The notes below the pieces were generated by a model. The model was not told the DNA's origin. It worked only from the letters and a program-made list of their open reading frames with translations, and ran no database searches. A program made the position numbers and the translations under genes. A DNA stretch of 64,000 nucleotides from Nereocystis luetkeana (taxonomy: Eukaryota > Sar > Phaeophyceae > Laminariales > Laminariaceae): the NCBI GenBank assembly GCA_031213475.1, contig JARUPZ010000025.1:6521676-6585675 (forward strand), read 5' to 3'. Position 1 is the first letter of the stretch, and each line of letters opens with the position of its first letter. This document shows positions 22,201-34,912 of this stretch, one piece after another.

Positions 22201-23984
22201 CAAGGGATATTCAAAACGGACGAGCAAGAGGACCTGAGTGGTTAAACCGGCGAAAGTAGTTGTGGTTTCTGAGCAACCCACAGAGTATGCGATCCAACAA
22301 ATGTAAGACCGAAAACGTAAGTTTGCTGAAGTTTTCACACAGGAGGAGCTGTTTTTGTGGGTTGAGGCTGCTATTCTAGAGGGAACAGAATATTTATAAA
22401 TGCCAAGTTCATCAGTATATTTGCGAGCTACCTATTTGAGAGCACGGAAATAACTAACCCTCGCAGTGTCGGAGAACCTCACATCGTCCCAGAATACCCT
22501 GTAGCTCTAGCTCGAAGTCAATTATCCGTAAACATCACGAACGAAGAAAGAGAGAAACCGAGAGAGGCCTGTTTCAAAACGACCTGAGGGGACGAAAGGG
22601 CAAGCGAGCTACAAGACGGGTCAGCAATGGCCATCAAATCGAGAACCGCTAAGCATTTGGCTTGCGTGAAAAGCACCATTCTGGTGAGGGTTCACTTGGA
22701 AAAACAAAATCGAATATCAGTTTTGATCTGGGGTGGTTAAGGTTTGATCTTGTCAGGATGGCACAAGCTACACCGCATAGTCCCCAAAGTAGTGTTTTCA
22801 CCTTGATTCTAGGTCTCGTCAGAAGCGAAGACATGTGGCATCGCGGCAAACGACACACGTTGTAGCTACAACCATAATGTGGTACTGGCAATCTGAAAGA
22901 ACAAAATGAGCGGACGCCACGAGGGTCGAGCGCTTCTCGTGAGAGGGTCAGTGCTGTATCGTGGGGGAGAACTCGAGTCTCACCCCGTGAGTGATATCTC
23001 AGCCAAAAAACATCACGACAGCTCACAGAGGCTCGAGACAGTGCAGGTTATGTGGGAGGCAGAAAATTCCGCGGTGTGCCACCGCGCTCTCTTCCCCACC
23101 GGGTGATTTCAGGCCGCATCCGAGAGTTCAAGTTGATCCCATACGATGTATCAGGTACGAATTAACCTAGGAAACAATTATACCATAGCGTCTGACACCA
23201 TGAAACGAGCAGATGTTTACGCCGGTCTGCGCTATCTGCAGGATGTACGACAATCTCGAATTATGTTGTGAGGTACCTTCTATTGAAAACACTCAATAGT
23301 ATCACACCCTTATAAAGCCATTCGACATGTTTTAGGTCAGCCACTACAAATCGAGCGTAGGTATCTTATCACACGCTAAAGCTCGGTTTGGGGTAAACCT
23401 CGATATGATGCATGAATGACTGTGTCAGCGGCCCGACCTCAAGTATCATCGTTTTAGTCAACGGTTTTTGCTCGTTGAGCGAACCGTACGTTATGCGTAG
23501 TACTGTAACGTGTACTCAAACTGGCGACGGGTTGACGACATTTTTCTTACGTAGGGAAACGCGAACCCGACATATTTTGCCAAACACGATGCACATTTCT
23601 ATCGAAAAAGCAAACCGTTGTAGAACATATACATAGCAGGGACTTGAGAAAACACTAATTATTTTAAAGGGCGCGTGAAAAAACCACGTTCGACCCGAAG
23701 CCTGAGCATCGATATGCACATCCGCCGCGATACGTTTGAATGCGTTGTTTTCCAAGTTCGTGTCTTTGAATAGTACGACGGTCGAGTAACACGTGTGGGC
23801 GGTTTGCTCAGTGACTGGGTTGTTTTTGGTCCAGGCTTCATCGGATACGTATATCACCGGGCTAATAAGGCGGACCTAGGGTGACAATATATAGAGAATA
23901 CCTGATATTATGCTCACGCGCCGAAGGGTCGTCCACAACAGGTAAGCGGTTGTTCTCCGTTTGCCGAGAGGATGTGAAAAATTC
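19217..23984. other. Long stretch with no recognised gene
   Basis: Scattered short frames on both strands. No domain motif, element terminus or tandem array stands out. Around 22250-22400 short coding-like phrases are broken by stops, possibly a very old element. Confidence 0.35.
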
Positions 23985-24064
23985 CTACCGTTTAGAGACC
24001 AGTGGAGACCAAGGCTACGGTTCACCTACCGTGTAGAGACCAGGTGAGACCAAGGCTACGGTTC
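23985..24064. repeat. 40-bp unit duplicated in tandem
   Basis: CTACCGT-TAGAGACCA and GAGACCAAGGCTACGGTTC occur twice, about 40 bp apart, with minor changes. Confidence 0.75.
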
Positions 24065-24488
24065 GTAAGGTTAGTCCTAGATGTGGCTCGGCGCGTCGAA
24101 GCAAACACCGCTTGGATGAATTGTAGCGCGACGGAAGAATTACCACTTCCTAGATGTATCTTGTCAAGCCTAAAAGGCCAATCATCTACCCGCACATTGT
24201 TTGACTTATTCATGGTAGACGCGTTCTACGGTAGAGGTAGCATTTTCCGCTCAAATATTTTCTGGATGACGGCGTTTCTCAACCCCAAGTCGTCGTAGTG
24301 CCAGTCGTGTTTCGAAAAATGTAGTCATAGAATACTCGAGCCATGGGAATGTTCATCGCGATACCATTCATTTCAATTCATCTGAGGTTAGTTTTTGGGT
24401 GAAGGAGAAATCTTCTTAACTGGGGAACCTCAGAAAATTGATGGTGAACCTCTATCGTAGAGCGCCTCGGTACGCCATAAGCGTTACC

Positions 24489-24650
24489 TCATGACATTTC
24501 ATATTATGACATGGAAGTGATATGGGTCATGGTGCACCATGAAGGCCCATGACAATGCCAGGTGTTGCCACGGCATTAATATGACGAAGTAAATGCCATT
24601 GCGACACGCCATGAAAATGGTACGGCGATGGCATCGCACTGGCATGATTA
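24489..24650. repeat. Cluster of ATGGCAT/ATGCCAT-type palindromic words
   Basis: Repeated CATGACA, ATGGCAT, ATGCCA and the palindrome CATGGTGCACCATG over about 160 bp. There is no regular period. Confidence 0.45.
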
Positions 24651-27600
24651 AAAACGGTGCCTAGTCACGAACGAAGTGCGTTATTGAATACTAACGGGGC
24701 ACGACCTTCCGAAAGACGTCACGGCAGACCCGGTACTACCGCTGTACAACATCATCACCAGACCTATACTTTAGACCCATGCTACCTTGAAGTAAAGCTA
24801 ACCTTTGTTTTTAGCTCCGAACGGAGAGCTCTCTACTATTACCAAGTCTTGAAACATACAGAGTGCAACCCGATAAATAGTGAAGGGCGTTATTCATTCT
24901 GAATGAAAAAGCTGACACAAATTAATGTAACTGCCTTCAGGCAATCGCGGGGCATTTTTTTCCGGGAAGAAAATCTGATATATTTCGTCGAATACCACCA
25001 ATATTGAATATCATCCAGCCAATTTTCTTTCCCTGCGTATGATAAGCTGAATACGCACTACAGTACCACCATTTCCCAAGCTATTTTACCTGGTATGGTA
25101 TCATCGATGGAGTTGGTTTCGCCCGGCAACTACGTACCAGGTACGAGTAGCTGGCACAAGGAACGCACTCCTGCTGCTGTGTTTTAGGCTTTCAGCTTGC
25201 GGCACCCACTGGATTTGGGGTCGACTATATAGGCCCGAAGGTGAACGTTTGACCTTGTGAACATGAAAATTATCGAGAAAAACACGTGCTTCGCACACGG
25301 CACCTTCAGTGTATTTGTATCACCTGATCGTTCTGTGCAACAGTTCGAGTGGCGTGTGGGACAAGTTACGAATTCGCTGACTAGAGCAGGTAAATGCGTT
25401 CCGGTCGTACCAGGTAGACAATACTAGTACGCATAATAATGTAAACAACACCAGTAACTAGAAATGAAAGTAGACACCAGCAGGAGAAGTAGCCACCAGA
25501 AGACCAGTGCACAGCAGCAGCCAGGACGGCTGTCGGCAGTGCAAAGTACGGAATACAAGATATAGGGCATAGGTTTCGAACAACCAGTGACAAGGACAAC
25601 GGTGAACTATGGTAGACAAAGCCACGCGTGCTATCGACCCATCTACGCCCGCCCCGATCGACCCCGAGTTCGGGAGGGGACCATGCGGGGGGACTTCCCC
25701 CACTTCTTTCCCAGATAATCTTGGGCTCAGCCAGGTACACATCAGAGTCGTGGTTGCATTCTGGTGCAAGTACCGCTGGAGTCGTCGACGTATAGGTCAT
25801 CCCTCTGTGTATCACAGCAGTCACCCGCGTCAGGAAGCTCGTATACATGACTTGGACCCCATCAAAATTGCTCCGACATTTGACAATTGCGGCACAACTA
25901 CAGCAGTACAACACCTGGACAGCAGTACATTGGAATCGAAGAAGTACTCACCATGCCCGCTTGTACAACTCGTACGAGTACACGCTGTTGGTTTAGTCGC
26001 AGAGCGATAAACTGGACTCTCATCTCCAGCAGGAGGCCTCGCCAAAGTTGTGAGACCAGATTTCCCTAACACACACCCCATGTCTATGTACTCGGTTGGG
26101 TTAGGCGTCTGCGGTCACGCGCATTTCATGCATGTGTGACTGTTCCACGGGTTTCGCGCAGAAATTTTAGCGTTGCGATGAAAGGTTGAGTCAAAATGAT
26201 TGCTACAGTAAGCAATAGCATAGCTCGGTTCCCAGTGACATCGGCACTGTTGGGACTATTGACTCTACTGCTTCATATTGTCGCACAAAGTACATGGTAT
26301 GAATCACCGCCATCGCTCGCTCTCCGGGGCAGAAAAAAAAACCGCCATCATCGAGACCTTGCCTCATAGGTCACGATTCAGGATACAAGCTGAAAGGAAA
26401 AGGGAGTAAATCATGGAAGGTCGAGGTCTTGCGTGACGCGACGGCCTCATTTATGAAATGTAGCTACGCACCAAGGAGCAACCGCGCATTCCAAGCCTGA
26501 CATACCAGTTCATGTACGAAATAAAAGTTACACGTACCTGTAAAAATATACTGGGTTAAATTCCGTACGCGTAATGAAATCGTCGTTCCCGATCAAGGCA
26601 AAATTTGCTATTAATAGAGACGTTACTGGGGATACAAGGAGAGGATCGATGCCAGTTTCATTGCCCCTCATAAAATACATGCTTAAATAAAGTGTATGTG
26701 CATTAACTTCTGGACGCACAAGGCATACGCTATCGTACAAGCAGAAGGTTTGGTGCTCTAACGGCGTACAAGAAAGTCATGCATGAATTGCCTGCGTCAT
26801 TAACGGCAAGCATTAATCGTACGTACACGAACATCCTACATACCTGACAGGTGATGCTTTGTTCACAGAAACAGGGAAGCAAAACCGAGGGCAGGGAACA
26901 GCATAATTCACGGGATACCGGACGTTGGTGTCGACGCAAACGCGCACGATACTCGAGGGCGCAAGTCCCCATCCAGCAGCACGTGTAAAGCAAGGCCAGC
27001 ATATATATGCCCATTAAGGATATCATCCCGCAAGGTATACAATGTATCCGGCCCGACCCGTGAGGTTTGACCTGACCCGCGAAAAGCTATCTGGCAGTAT
27101 GAGGCGATAACGATGACAGTGCCGACAGCTCTGTCGGTTGCTGCTGATGCTGCTGCATTTGAAGGCAGTTGTGCTGTGCTTCAGGACTAATCAAACGAGA
27201 CGCTGCCCTACCACATTATGTTTTTCTGTCGCCTTCAACTACTACTCTGTCTCAACAGAATGATGCTGCAACCCGCCAACACATTATATGAGCTGTCGAC
27301 TCCGACCACCTCCTCTGAAATACAGAGGGGGCAGCGAGATAAATCCAACAATGACCACAGACAACGAAGCCGACACGACACCTTAATGAATGTCACGGAT
27401 CCCCTTATCATAAGCTGGACGCGTATAGTCAATCGCCCCCGATTTTTCCAATAATTGCCCAGCACCAAGTTGCACTTTTCTCAGGATGTGATACGTAGTT
27501 CCGACGTCTGAAGATACCGGCATACGGCCTGTTGTCCTCGAGCATCTTTTGTTCGGTGAAAAATAAAATAAAATGTTCCTTCCGTCTTTCACTTGAAAAA

Positions 27601-28349
27601 CATAAAATACTTCTTCGCTTTGGCTATGATGGGTGTTCCAGTTTTCACACAGAGGCAAATTCAACTACGGCTATCGGCGCCTCTTGGCCTTCCGGAGTGG
27701 GGAGTATAAAAAAAAATTGAAAAAAAAATAAAAAAATGAGGAGGCTACGCCCAAAAAAACAGATCTGGAAGGGCAGCCCCTTCGCTTGATTGAGAGGTAC
27801 TGACCGAACAGTTTTCAAATAGATGGCGAAAAACGATCCGTCTCGTCAATACGTCGTTGGGCTTTTGTTTTGGTTTCAATCACATGAATATTCAAGGAGA
27901 TAGAACTACAACTTAAAAAAATGCGGGATGCTGGGTCACTTCGGGACGATATCGGTGAAAAATGCTGCCATTTAGCGCTATTTTAGGGGTATTTTCGGCC
28001 GAGAATGTTGCATCTTTTCGAAAAAAGAAAATACACGGCTATCGACCTATCTCGACGCCGGCGTCACAATTATTGCTGTGTAAGCCGAAAGTTGGCGAAG
28101 AAGTGAGGTAGACTTGGTGCATGTTTTTTTTTTGCTTCCGAGGTTTTCCTCTTTCAGGGAAGTGATGAGTGATCAAAGTTGAAGATCATGCTGTACATTG
28201 TCGGAAGAAAAATAAAATAATAATAATTATTGCTGGGTTGACATTCAAATGATTTTCTTTTCAAAAGTTATGAACGAAAACCTCATTGGAAAGATTGCTC
28301 CGGATGGACCATGAGATACGATAGCCGACGTAGGCCACCACACGTCAAA
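24651..28349. other. Long stretch with no recognised gene
   Basis: A 177-codon minus-strand frame (25381-25914) ends in a hydrophobic segment, and a plus-strand frame overlaps it. Neither has a family motif, so neither is called. A-rich runs occur at about 27707-27737. Confidence 0.35.
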
Positions 28350-29250
28350 GGCAGCGGGCGCCCTCACCCGCGCTCTTCCCAAGCCCGGACCCCCGCCTCC
28401 CCCGGCCCATACAGTATGTACTGAAACTTCACACGACTGATTGCAAAATTCAGCGAATACCACAAACAAGCAAGCTGGCCGCGAACACGACCGATAGCGG
28501 CATTCACCAACAACCACAAACAAGGAAGACGAAATGGCCGCGCTGTACGGATAGCCCAAAAAGAAATTTGCGGAACAATTTCACACCAGCCACGAATAAG
28601 TATGTGGCGCACGAGAGAAGGAAAGGGAGTTAAGTCGCCAACTGCGGCGATGCTGTCCTGGTGTTGGATGGCTGAGTCGACACTCAGGGCCCACAGCCCA
28701 AAGACGGACCGAGTGCTGCAACGACACTCAGGGTCCACAACCCAAAGATGGGGCGAGTTCCAGCGTGGGCGCCGAGAAACTGCTGTTTGCAGGACACCCG
28801 CCGATATTGGTCGCGGGTAGCGCACCCAAGGGCCCCACCCGCGGGCAGGAATGAAAGCGGGGCACGAAGTCGGGCAATGTCTTCTTGAAGAGCAACTAAA
28901 ATGGCGGAACCACTGCCCACAATTTGGCGCCGAGCGAACATGTGCCATTGGTCCAAAGGGCCGTCAGCATCTTCGTTGCCTAATCGGTACTCAGCACGCA
29001 CAACAGTCCGAATCTGACGAGGAAGGAGCTTGGAGTCCCCGACGTCGCCGAATCCCGGAAGGAGAGCGGCCGCGGCCGGCCCACCACACATCATACAGTC
29101 GACCGTCATACGGCCAGACAACGCCCTGTATCTAGCGCACCGGAGTACGCTTTCGACGCAAGAGTGAGTGAGGGAAAACGTCACTGTAGGGCCACACGAC
29201 GATAAGCTGAGAAGACAGCGATTCGCGGCAGAGACAGTAGACGTCATGTA
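28350..29250 (-). other. GC-rich block with overlapping open frames
   Basis: GC is clearly higher than in the flanks. Two minus-strand frames, 28364-28948 (194 codons) and 28684-29247 (187 codons), overlap in different frames, and plus-strand frames are also open. The openness is explained by composition. A CACTCAGGG-CCACA unit is repeated inside. One frame could be an exon, but no domain is recognised. Confidence 0.25.
28679..28756. repeat. 44-bp tandem duplication
   Basis: GACACTCAGGG-CCACA-CCCAAAGA occurs at 28679 and 28723, with a few substitutions. Confidence 0.65.
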
Positions 29251-30435
29251 CTTGAAGCGGTGAAGATAGCACTTACTTGGCGATGACCAGGCGTCGTTTA
29301 GTGAAGAATACGGGTGAGCTGTAGTCTTGCACTAGCCCGCTGGTTCAAACAAAAAAATACGCAATACCAGGTATATATGAAGACAAATATGTGAAAGAGT
29401 AAGTATCCAACAGAGCACGAGAATTCCAACAACAAGAGACGACAGCTTGGGCCGCAAAAGCAAAAATATTACATCCAAACGCTGATAATCATGCCTTCCA
29501 TATACCACTTACGCGAAAATAGTCAGCAGACACAGGAGACACAGATTAAATTGTGTCGATACAGGGAAAAAAATGACGCACTGTATACAGCCTTTCAAGC
29601 GAAAGTCAGATGTGTGGGACAACACGTACGTGTTGCTTCATTATTATACGAACCGATATATAATACCGGATATTATGCATGCATAACACAGACAACACGT
29701 GAAAATACGTGCTGAATAGCGATGTACGAACGCTGAGCGGGCTTATGTTATTGCCGCTACGGTAGTACATACAGCAACGCAGAGCTCCACGACTCCTGAT
29801 ACACATTTCAGCTATAAGCATACATGTGTAGTCACAGGACGTGATGGAAACAAAGGAGAACGTGAAACATATTTTTGCGAGCTGTCCGTCGGATATGTCG
29901 ATTGAACGGGTGCACACGATGTTAAGTACAACAAAAAAACTAAACAGCTGGTCTTAATATGCTCACTGTAAGTGCCAACGAGGTCATTGAGGTGTGCTGC
30001 AGTAAGAGGCTATGCGCGGTTGTCGACTTCCCACACGACGAGACTGGTCGATCTTTTAGAAAACGACTCGGTGATATAGTGGTTTCGGTATGGACCAGGC
30101 GAAGCTCTTGATCTAAGCGCGTGCCCACAGCTCCAGTTGGACGGGTTTCGATGAAGACCCGGTGGGAACCCTCGGATGCGTTTCTGCGATTAGTCCGCCC
30201 CGGTTGCGAAGTTGAGGGTTGGCCAGGAAGAATTGCACAGAAGTAAAAGGACGAAGGAGTAGACGTCGACAAATATATCAATATTCTACGTAAGTGGAGG
30301 CACGACGGAGTAGACGACGATGCCAGCAGCAACAGCAGATTCCAGCTACTACGTACGACTACCAAGTGTACCGTTGCCGCAGAGATGCTGCTGTGACATT
30401 TATTTAAGCGACATGTGAGGGAGGTTTGTGTAACA
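29251..30435. other. Stretch with no recognised gene
   Basis: Short frames only. A 141-codon minus-strand frame (29940-30365) is Ser/Thr-rich without motifs. Confidence 0.35.
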
Positions 30436-30580
30436 CGGTACCGTTACTGCAGATAGATATGTATGTACGGAAGCATTTAATAATCGACAAGGGAGGTGCT
30501 GTGGACCATGCGTTTCGTTGCTGCAGATACATCTGTACTGCAGTATTTAATATTCGACAAGGGAGGTGCGTCGCATGGGG
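30436..30580. repeat. Tandem duplication of an 80-bp unit
   Basis: CCGTT-CTGCAGATA followed by CATTTAATA-TCGACAAGGGAGGTGC appears at about 30440 and again at about 30520. A third partial copy of the first half lies at about 30705-30722. Confidence 0.65.
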
Positions 30581-32049
30581 GACGCTTTGTTCGAGCCTCA
30601 TATTTTCAGACACAGGGAGGGGTAGGGAAGGCGGATATTCCGCTTAGATTCGTACAGCGGCAGGAGACATCAGCAGCAGCGTACGACTACCATGTATGTG
30701 TACCGTTGCTGCAGATACATCTCACTTCCGCCTACTGTGCGGCACTCGCACGCTTTCACTTGAATTAACAGAGGAGCTGCACGGCACTTACTTGCACACT
30801 TCCACTCAACCGATAGCGGAGTCCCTCGCACGCCTTTTGCCCGATCAATCGTACCACAGAAAGACCCGAGTCAGTACGCGAACGTCCGACCGTTTTCGGT
30901 CTGATCAGGTAGTGGGGCACCTTCCTGTAACAAGTCGTGCCTCTCACGTAATTATGTTCAGTCGTCCTCATGGCAGCACCATGTGTGACTAGCCGACGCA
31001 GGCCGCATTGGTCGTGTAAGCAGCAAGGTACCACGGGCATGTATGTGTCGCGTGGAATATAATAAAGAGTGTGTAGCAGCAGCAGCGTACGACAGAAATG
31101 TGCCCAACGCCGCCTGTTACGTCACCATGTGCATTCGGCTCGCTTTATGCCCGGTAACTACCGCAACAGCTGTATTAATAGCAACGTACGACGGGTATTG
31201 TGCGTACTCGACGTGCAATGACTCGTCATCAGATACCTCTGCCTGGCCAACGCTTCCTTGAGTCGATAATGGGCAGCGTTCTCCACGTCCTCCATGCTAT
31301 CGTCAGATTAGATGCCCCGCGCCTGTTCATGAAATCGAAACAAGCGGCACAGGATAGAAGTAGGTCAACATCGACGGCCATGTGCACCCGTTGCATGGCG
31401 CCGTGATGGCATTGCGTCGTGGTCAGGAAAACGGCGAGGATGTCCTGGAGCAGTGGCAGCGAGCGACGGTCAATATGCCCAATGCTGCCTGTCATACGTC
31501 AATGCGTGAGTTCGTCATGCTTCATAGAGGGTAGCTTCCGTAGCATACTGACCGGTGAACTAGGGGACCAAACATGTAGGGGGCGAGTACGGTAGGGGAC
31601 CGCATCGAGGATTTTAGCTAGGGGGGCGGCTTGCTTGGGAGCCGAATATACGACGTGGGCTAGTGTGCAGGAGCATACGACTGGTATCTTGTGCACTCGA
31701 CGCGCACTCTTTCGTCCATCAAATTAACGATTTCTGCCCGCTTTGCTGCCTCTTCATCATGCGAATTCGCGAATAACCTCCGTAACAGCAGTAGCACCAT
31801 ACGGCGGCCCATATGCGTACTGGACCTGTAACCCTTCGCATTCAAATACCTTCGCCTGGCCGACTCTGCCCGCCTATCGAGTCGTGCACGCACAGGGTCC
31901 TCCACGTCCTCCATGCTATCGTTTTAGATGCCGTCTGTTCACAGGATAGAAGCGCGTCAATGTTATTATTATAGTAACCATGTGTACTCGATGCACACCA
32001 CCGCGATTGCATCGAGTCGCGACGCAGAAAACGCCGTATATCGACTGAC

Positions 32050-32073
32050 GCAAGAAGCAGCAGCAGCAACAAA

Positions 32074-32119
<46 letters not shown>

Positions 32120-32125
32120 GCAGCG
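32050..32125. repeat. CAG-rich tract
   Basis: Interrupted (GCA)n/(CAG)n with AAA and AGA interruptions, inside repeat family E. Confidence 0.85.
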
Positions 32126-32260
32126 TACGGCAGGAATGCGCCCAACGCTACCCTTTAACATCGCCCCGTGTTTTGCCGGATATTACCCCCGTAACAGTGG
32201 TACAGGTAGCATCATACGGCGGCGCTTTATGTGTACTCGACCTGCAACCTTTCGTAGTCA

Positions 32261-32265
32261 CATAT
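32261..32265. other. Left target-site duplication (CATAT)
   Basis: Five bases before the 5' LTR; the matching CATAC follows the 3' LTR at 39958-39962. Confidence 0.7.
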
Positions 32266-32634
32266 TGTTGGTCATAACCGTTCGTCATAAGTCGCACACA
32301 TGTCTGATGTGCCTGATCGTGGATACGTGTGATTTGTGTAAGTGGATATTCCGCCAGGCTGATGTGTCTAATCGTGCGGATACGTGTGATTTGTGTAACT
32401 GGAAAAATGCCGCGGGATTTATGATTTCCCGAATGGGCTTTGGTATAAACATCATCTGGATACTTTTATGGGATCCTGGGACGAAGGGATAGCCCCCCTT
32501 CCTTCACTTCATCTTTGTTGGTTTCTAATATACACCTGGTTCAACATCTTCTCTCTGGCCTCATGGCAAACTCCCCGTTGTTCACTCACTGCCCCTCCTA
32601 ACCGAGGCAACCCATTACACGAGGTGATCGATTA
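32266..32634 (+). repeat. 5' LTR of the copia element
   Basis: Begins TGTTGGTCATAACC and ends GAGGTGATCGATTA, matching 39588-39957. The 3' boundary is uncertain by 1-2 bases because the canonical CA is not seen. Confidence 0.9.
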
Positions 32635-32682
32635 TCCTAGCACAATTGATATATCAAAGATAACTCGTGTAAGGGTTGCAAG

Positions 32683-34912
32683 ATGGACCCGTCGATCATC
32701 GCGGACCTCCCCGAGGAAACTCGGAATGCGATTGAAGCGAATTTCGCTAGTTAGGCCGCAGGACTGATCAAAGCCCAGGAAGAGGACCGTGCCGCCAACC
32801 GCGAGGAAGAAGCAAGAAGAGACAGAGAACGAGAGCAAGCCCTGGAGAACAAGCCTAGCAGCAGCACCGTCCAGTCCACAGATCAATTCCCGCAGGACTA
32901 CGCTCCAGCCCAGCAGCAGGGATGGGCTGCAGGCCCCACGTCAGGCACGTTTCGTGTTAGCAGCAACAGTAGTCCTAAAGTGTTTGATGGTATTTTCAAG
33001 AACGGGGAGGAAATACAGCAGAGAGTTATGGTGTTTGAGGGTCAGATGATGGCACTGTTTGGGGAGGAGGGTTGCCTAGAAGCAATAAGCACGGATGTTC
33101 CTATTCAAATAGGATTGAAGGGGGCAAACAGTGAGGCCATCAATAGAGAGCTTGAGGCAGAGGCGGTAGCCAGGTCACGCCTAGCATGGAGGATACTGAT
33201 CAAACAGATTACATGCTGGCCCATACTGAACCTGATTTGGCAGCCGGTAGCCCAAATGAGGGATGGAAAATCTTCACGAACTTTTATGCTCCTCAATCTG
33301 CTACCGAGAAGGCCAGGCTGACTCAAGCGTGGTACAGCCTGAGAATGATGGAGAACGAGACCTCCAACGAGTCTTTTGCGAGAGGTAGTGTCCTCAGAAG
33401 CCGGCTTGCTTTCCATGGGGTAGTATTCTCTGATGATGTAGATGCTAACCAACATTTTGCCCGTAATCTTTCCTCCGCCTTCGGAGTGCAAAAGAGCATT
33501 TTGCTCACGTACGCAGAGTTGACTTGCAAAGTCCTTGAAGATGTGGTACTCAGCGCTCATGGCGAGATTGAGAAGGCGAGGGAGGAGGAGTAGAGGACTG
33601 GGACGGGACACGCCCTCGTTGCTCCCGACTGGTCTGGCCGGGGCAACGGGGGTGTTCAACATGGCGGGAGTGGAGGACGCGGCGGACGAGGCAGGAGCAG
33701 GAGAAACAACATTACGGGCGGACAGCAGCAGCAAAATCAACCGCAGCAGCAGCAATATCAGCTGCAGCTGCAGCTGCAGCAGCTACAGCAGCAGCAGCAG
33801 CAGCAACAACAGCAGCCACAGCAGCAATACCAGCAACACCAGCACGTCAGCGGTCGCGGTGGTGGCGGTTGGAGTGGACCACCACAGTCGTGGGGCCCTG
33901 GAGGAAGAGGGCCCGGCGGCAAGGGAGGCAGAGGAAGGTATGTGGACGGTCGTGGGCAAGCGGTCGGGGGTAGGGGGAGGGGCTTGCCATCAGACCCCCC
34001 CCCCCCCCCCCCCCCCCGCGGCTATGACTACTCCCGATACCCACCGGACCTTCCCCGCCCGTTTGGTAATCAGCCGCCGGTGCATGGGGCGGACCCTCGC
34101 AAACGATGCCAGAACTGCAACGAGTTGGGGCACGTGCATCAGTTTTTTTTTTTTTTTCTCCTCCCATTTATTATCTTCGCCCGTCTTCTTCTCTCTCTCC
34201 TTCCAACTCGTAACTCAGATCCGGGGTCACATAGCAGGCTCTTCTCCCCCCTTCCCGCTACGGTACGTGCCTTCATTTTTATCGCGAGAAGATTTCAGCC
34301 TTTTCTTCCCTCGTCGACTCGCATCGAATTGTGCAGTATTGCGCGTTGCGAGCGGACCCTCCAAGGCACCCTCACCCCCCCGGACCCGCGCCACCAATCC
34401 CCGGGCGTACCGCCCCCGGCGGGGCCCCCCACTTCTCGTCTGCAACACCTGGCCGGCACCAGCCGTGGTCACACTCGTACGGCCAAGCAAACGTTGCCCC
34501 CGTCGCCGCCGCCTGCGCTGCCGCCGCCGCCGCTGCCGCCGCCGCCTATGGTGACGCCTATGGTGGTGCCTATGGTACTGACACTACCGCTGCCGCCGCC
34601 GACGGCAGCTACTACTACGACGATGACGTCGATGACTACTACTACTACGAGGAAGAGCAACAGCAGAACCAGCCATCTTCTCCCCAGCAGTATCAGCCAC
34701 CACCTTCGCAGCAGTACCAGGCACCGCCACCACCGCCGGCGCCGCATCAGCAGCAGATCGCGCCCTATACCTACGAGCAACATCAATCGCCGCCGCCGCC
34801 GCCGTCCCACCAACATCATAACATCATAACCCCACCGGCCATGCCTCGTCCTCTTCCTCTTTGCCTTTTCCCGGAGCATCTTCATCTCCCCAGAGCGCTC
34901 TGCATCTACTGA
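32683..34912 (+). pseudogene. gag: gag of the copia element, broken
   Basis: Starts MDPSIIADLPEE at 32683, with a TAG at 32752-32754. Reading shifts frame at about 33185-33200. The second segment (33186-33590) has typical copia Gag spacing around WYSLRMMENETS and ends in TAG at 33591. Beyond it is an RG/Q-rich linker containing a CAG tract (33733-33830) and a 23-base poly-C (33995-34017). A zinc knuckle CQNCNELGHVHQ-YC begins near 34110 and is split by an insertion of about 194 bp (34143-34336). A Pro/Gln/Tyr-rich tail follows. Gag would form the particle and bind the RNA. Confidence 0.88.
34143..34336 (+). other. 194-bp pyrimidine-rich insertion within the gag zinc knuckle
   Basis: Removing 34143-34336 restores C-x2-C-x4-H-x4-C in frame (HVHQ to YC). 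The insert begins with about 15 T, is T/C-rich and ends TTGTGCAG; CAG precedes both junctions. A strict GT-AG intron (donor at 34142) would leave the knuckle out of frame by one base. It could be an intron-like insertion or a small retroposed fragment with a 3-bp duplication. Confidence 0.6.

Larger units (their letters stand above)
31190..32265. repeat. Repeat family E, left cluster (units of about 0.6 kb)
   Basis: Two recognisable units share, in order, TACTCGAC-TGCA, TACCT-CGCCTGGCC, GGGTC-TCCACGTCCTCC, CACAGGATAGAAG and TGCACCC. Anchors lie at about 31243 and 31855 (612 bp apart). A third unit is interrupted by the retrotransposon at 32265. Confidence 0.7.

Noticed and set aside
25381..26010. 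Opposed 177- and 133-codon frames as genes, one with a hydrophobic end
   Set aside because: Mutually overlapping on opposite strands, with no family motif and no supporting neighbour.
28364..29247. Two minus-strand open frames of 187 and 194 codons as genes
   Set aside because: They overlap in different frames within a GC-rich block where the plus strand is also open, and neither shows a domain or splice context.
30436..32265. CRISPR-like array
   Set aside because: Repeats are long, diverged and without uniform spacers; the context is eukaryotic.
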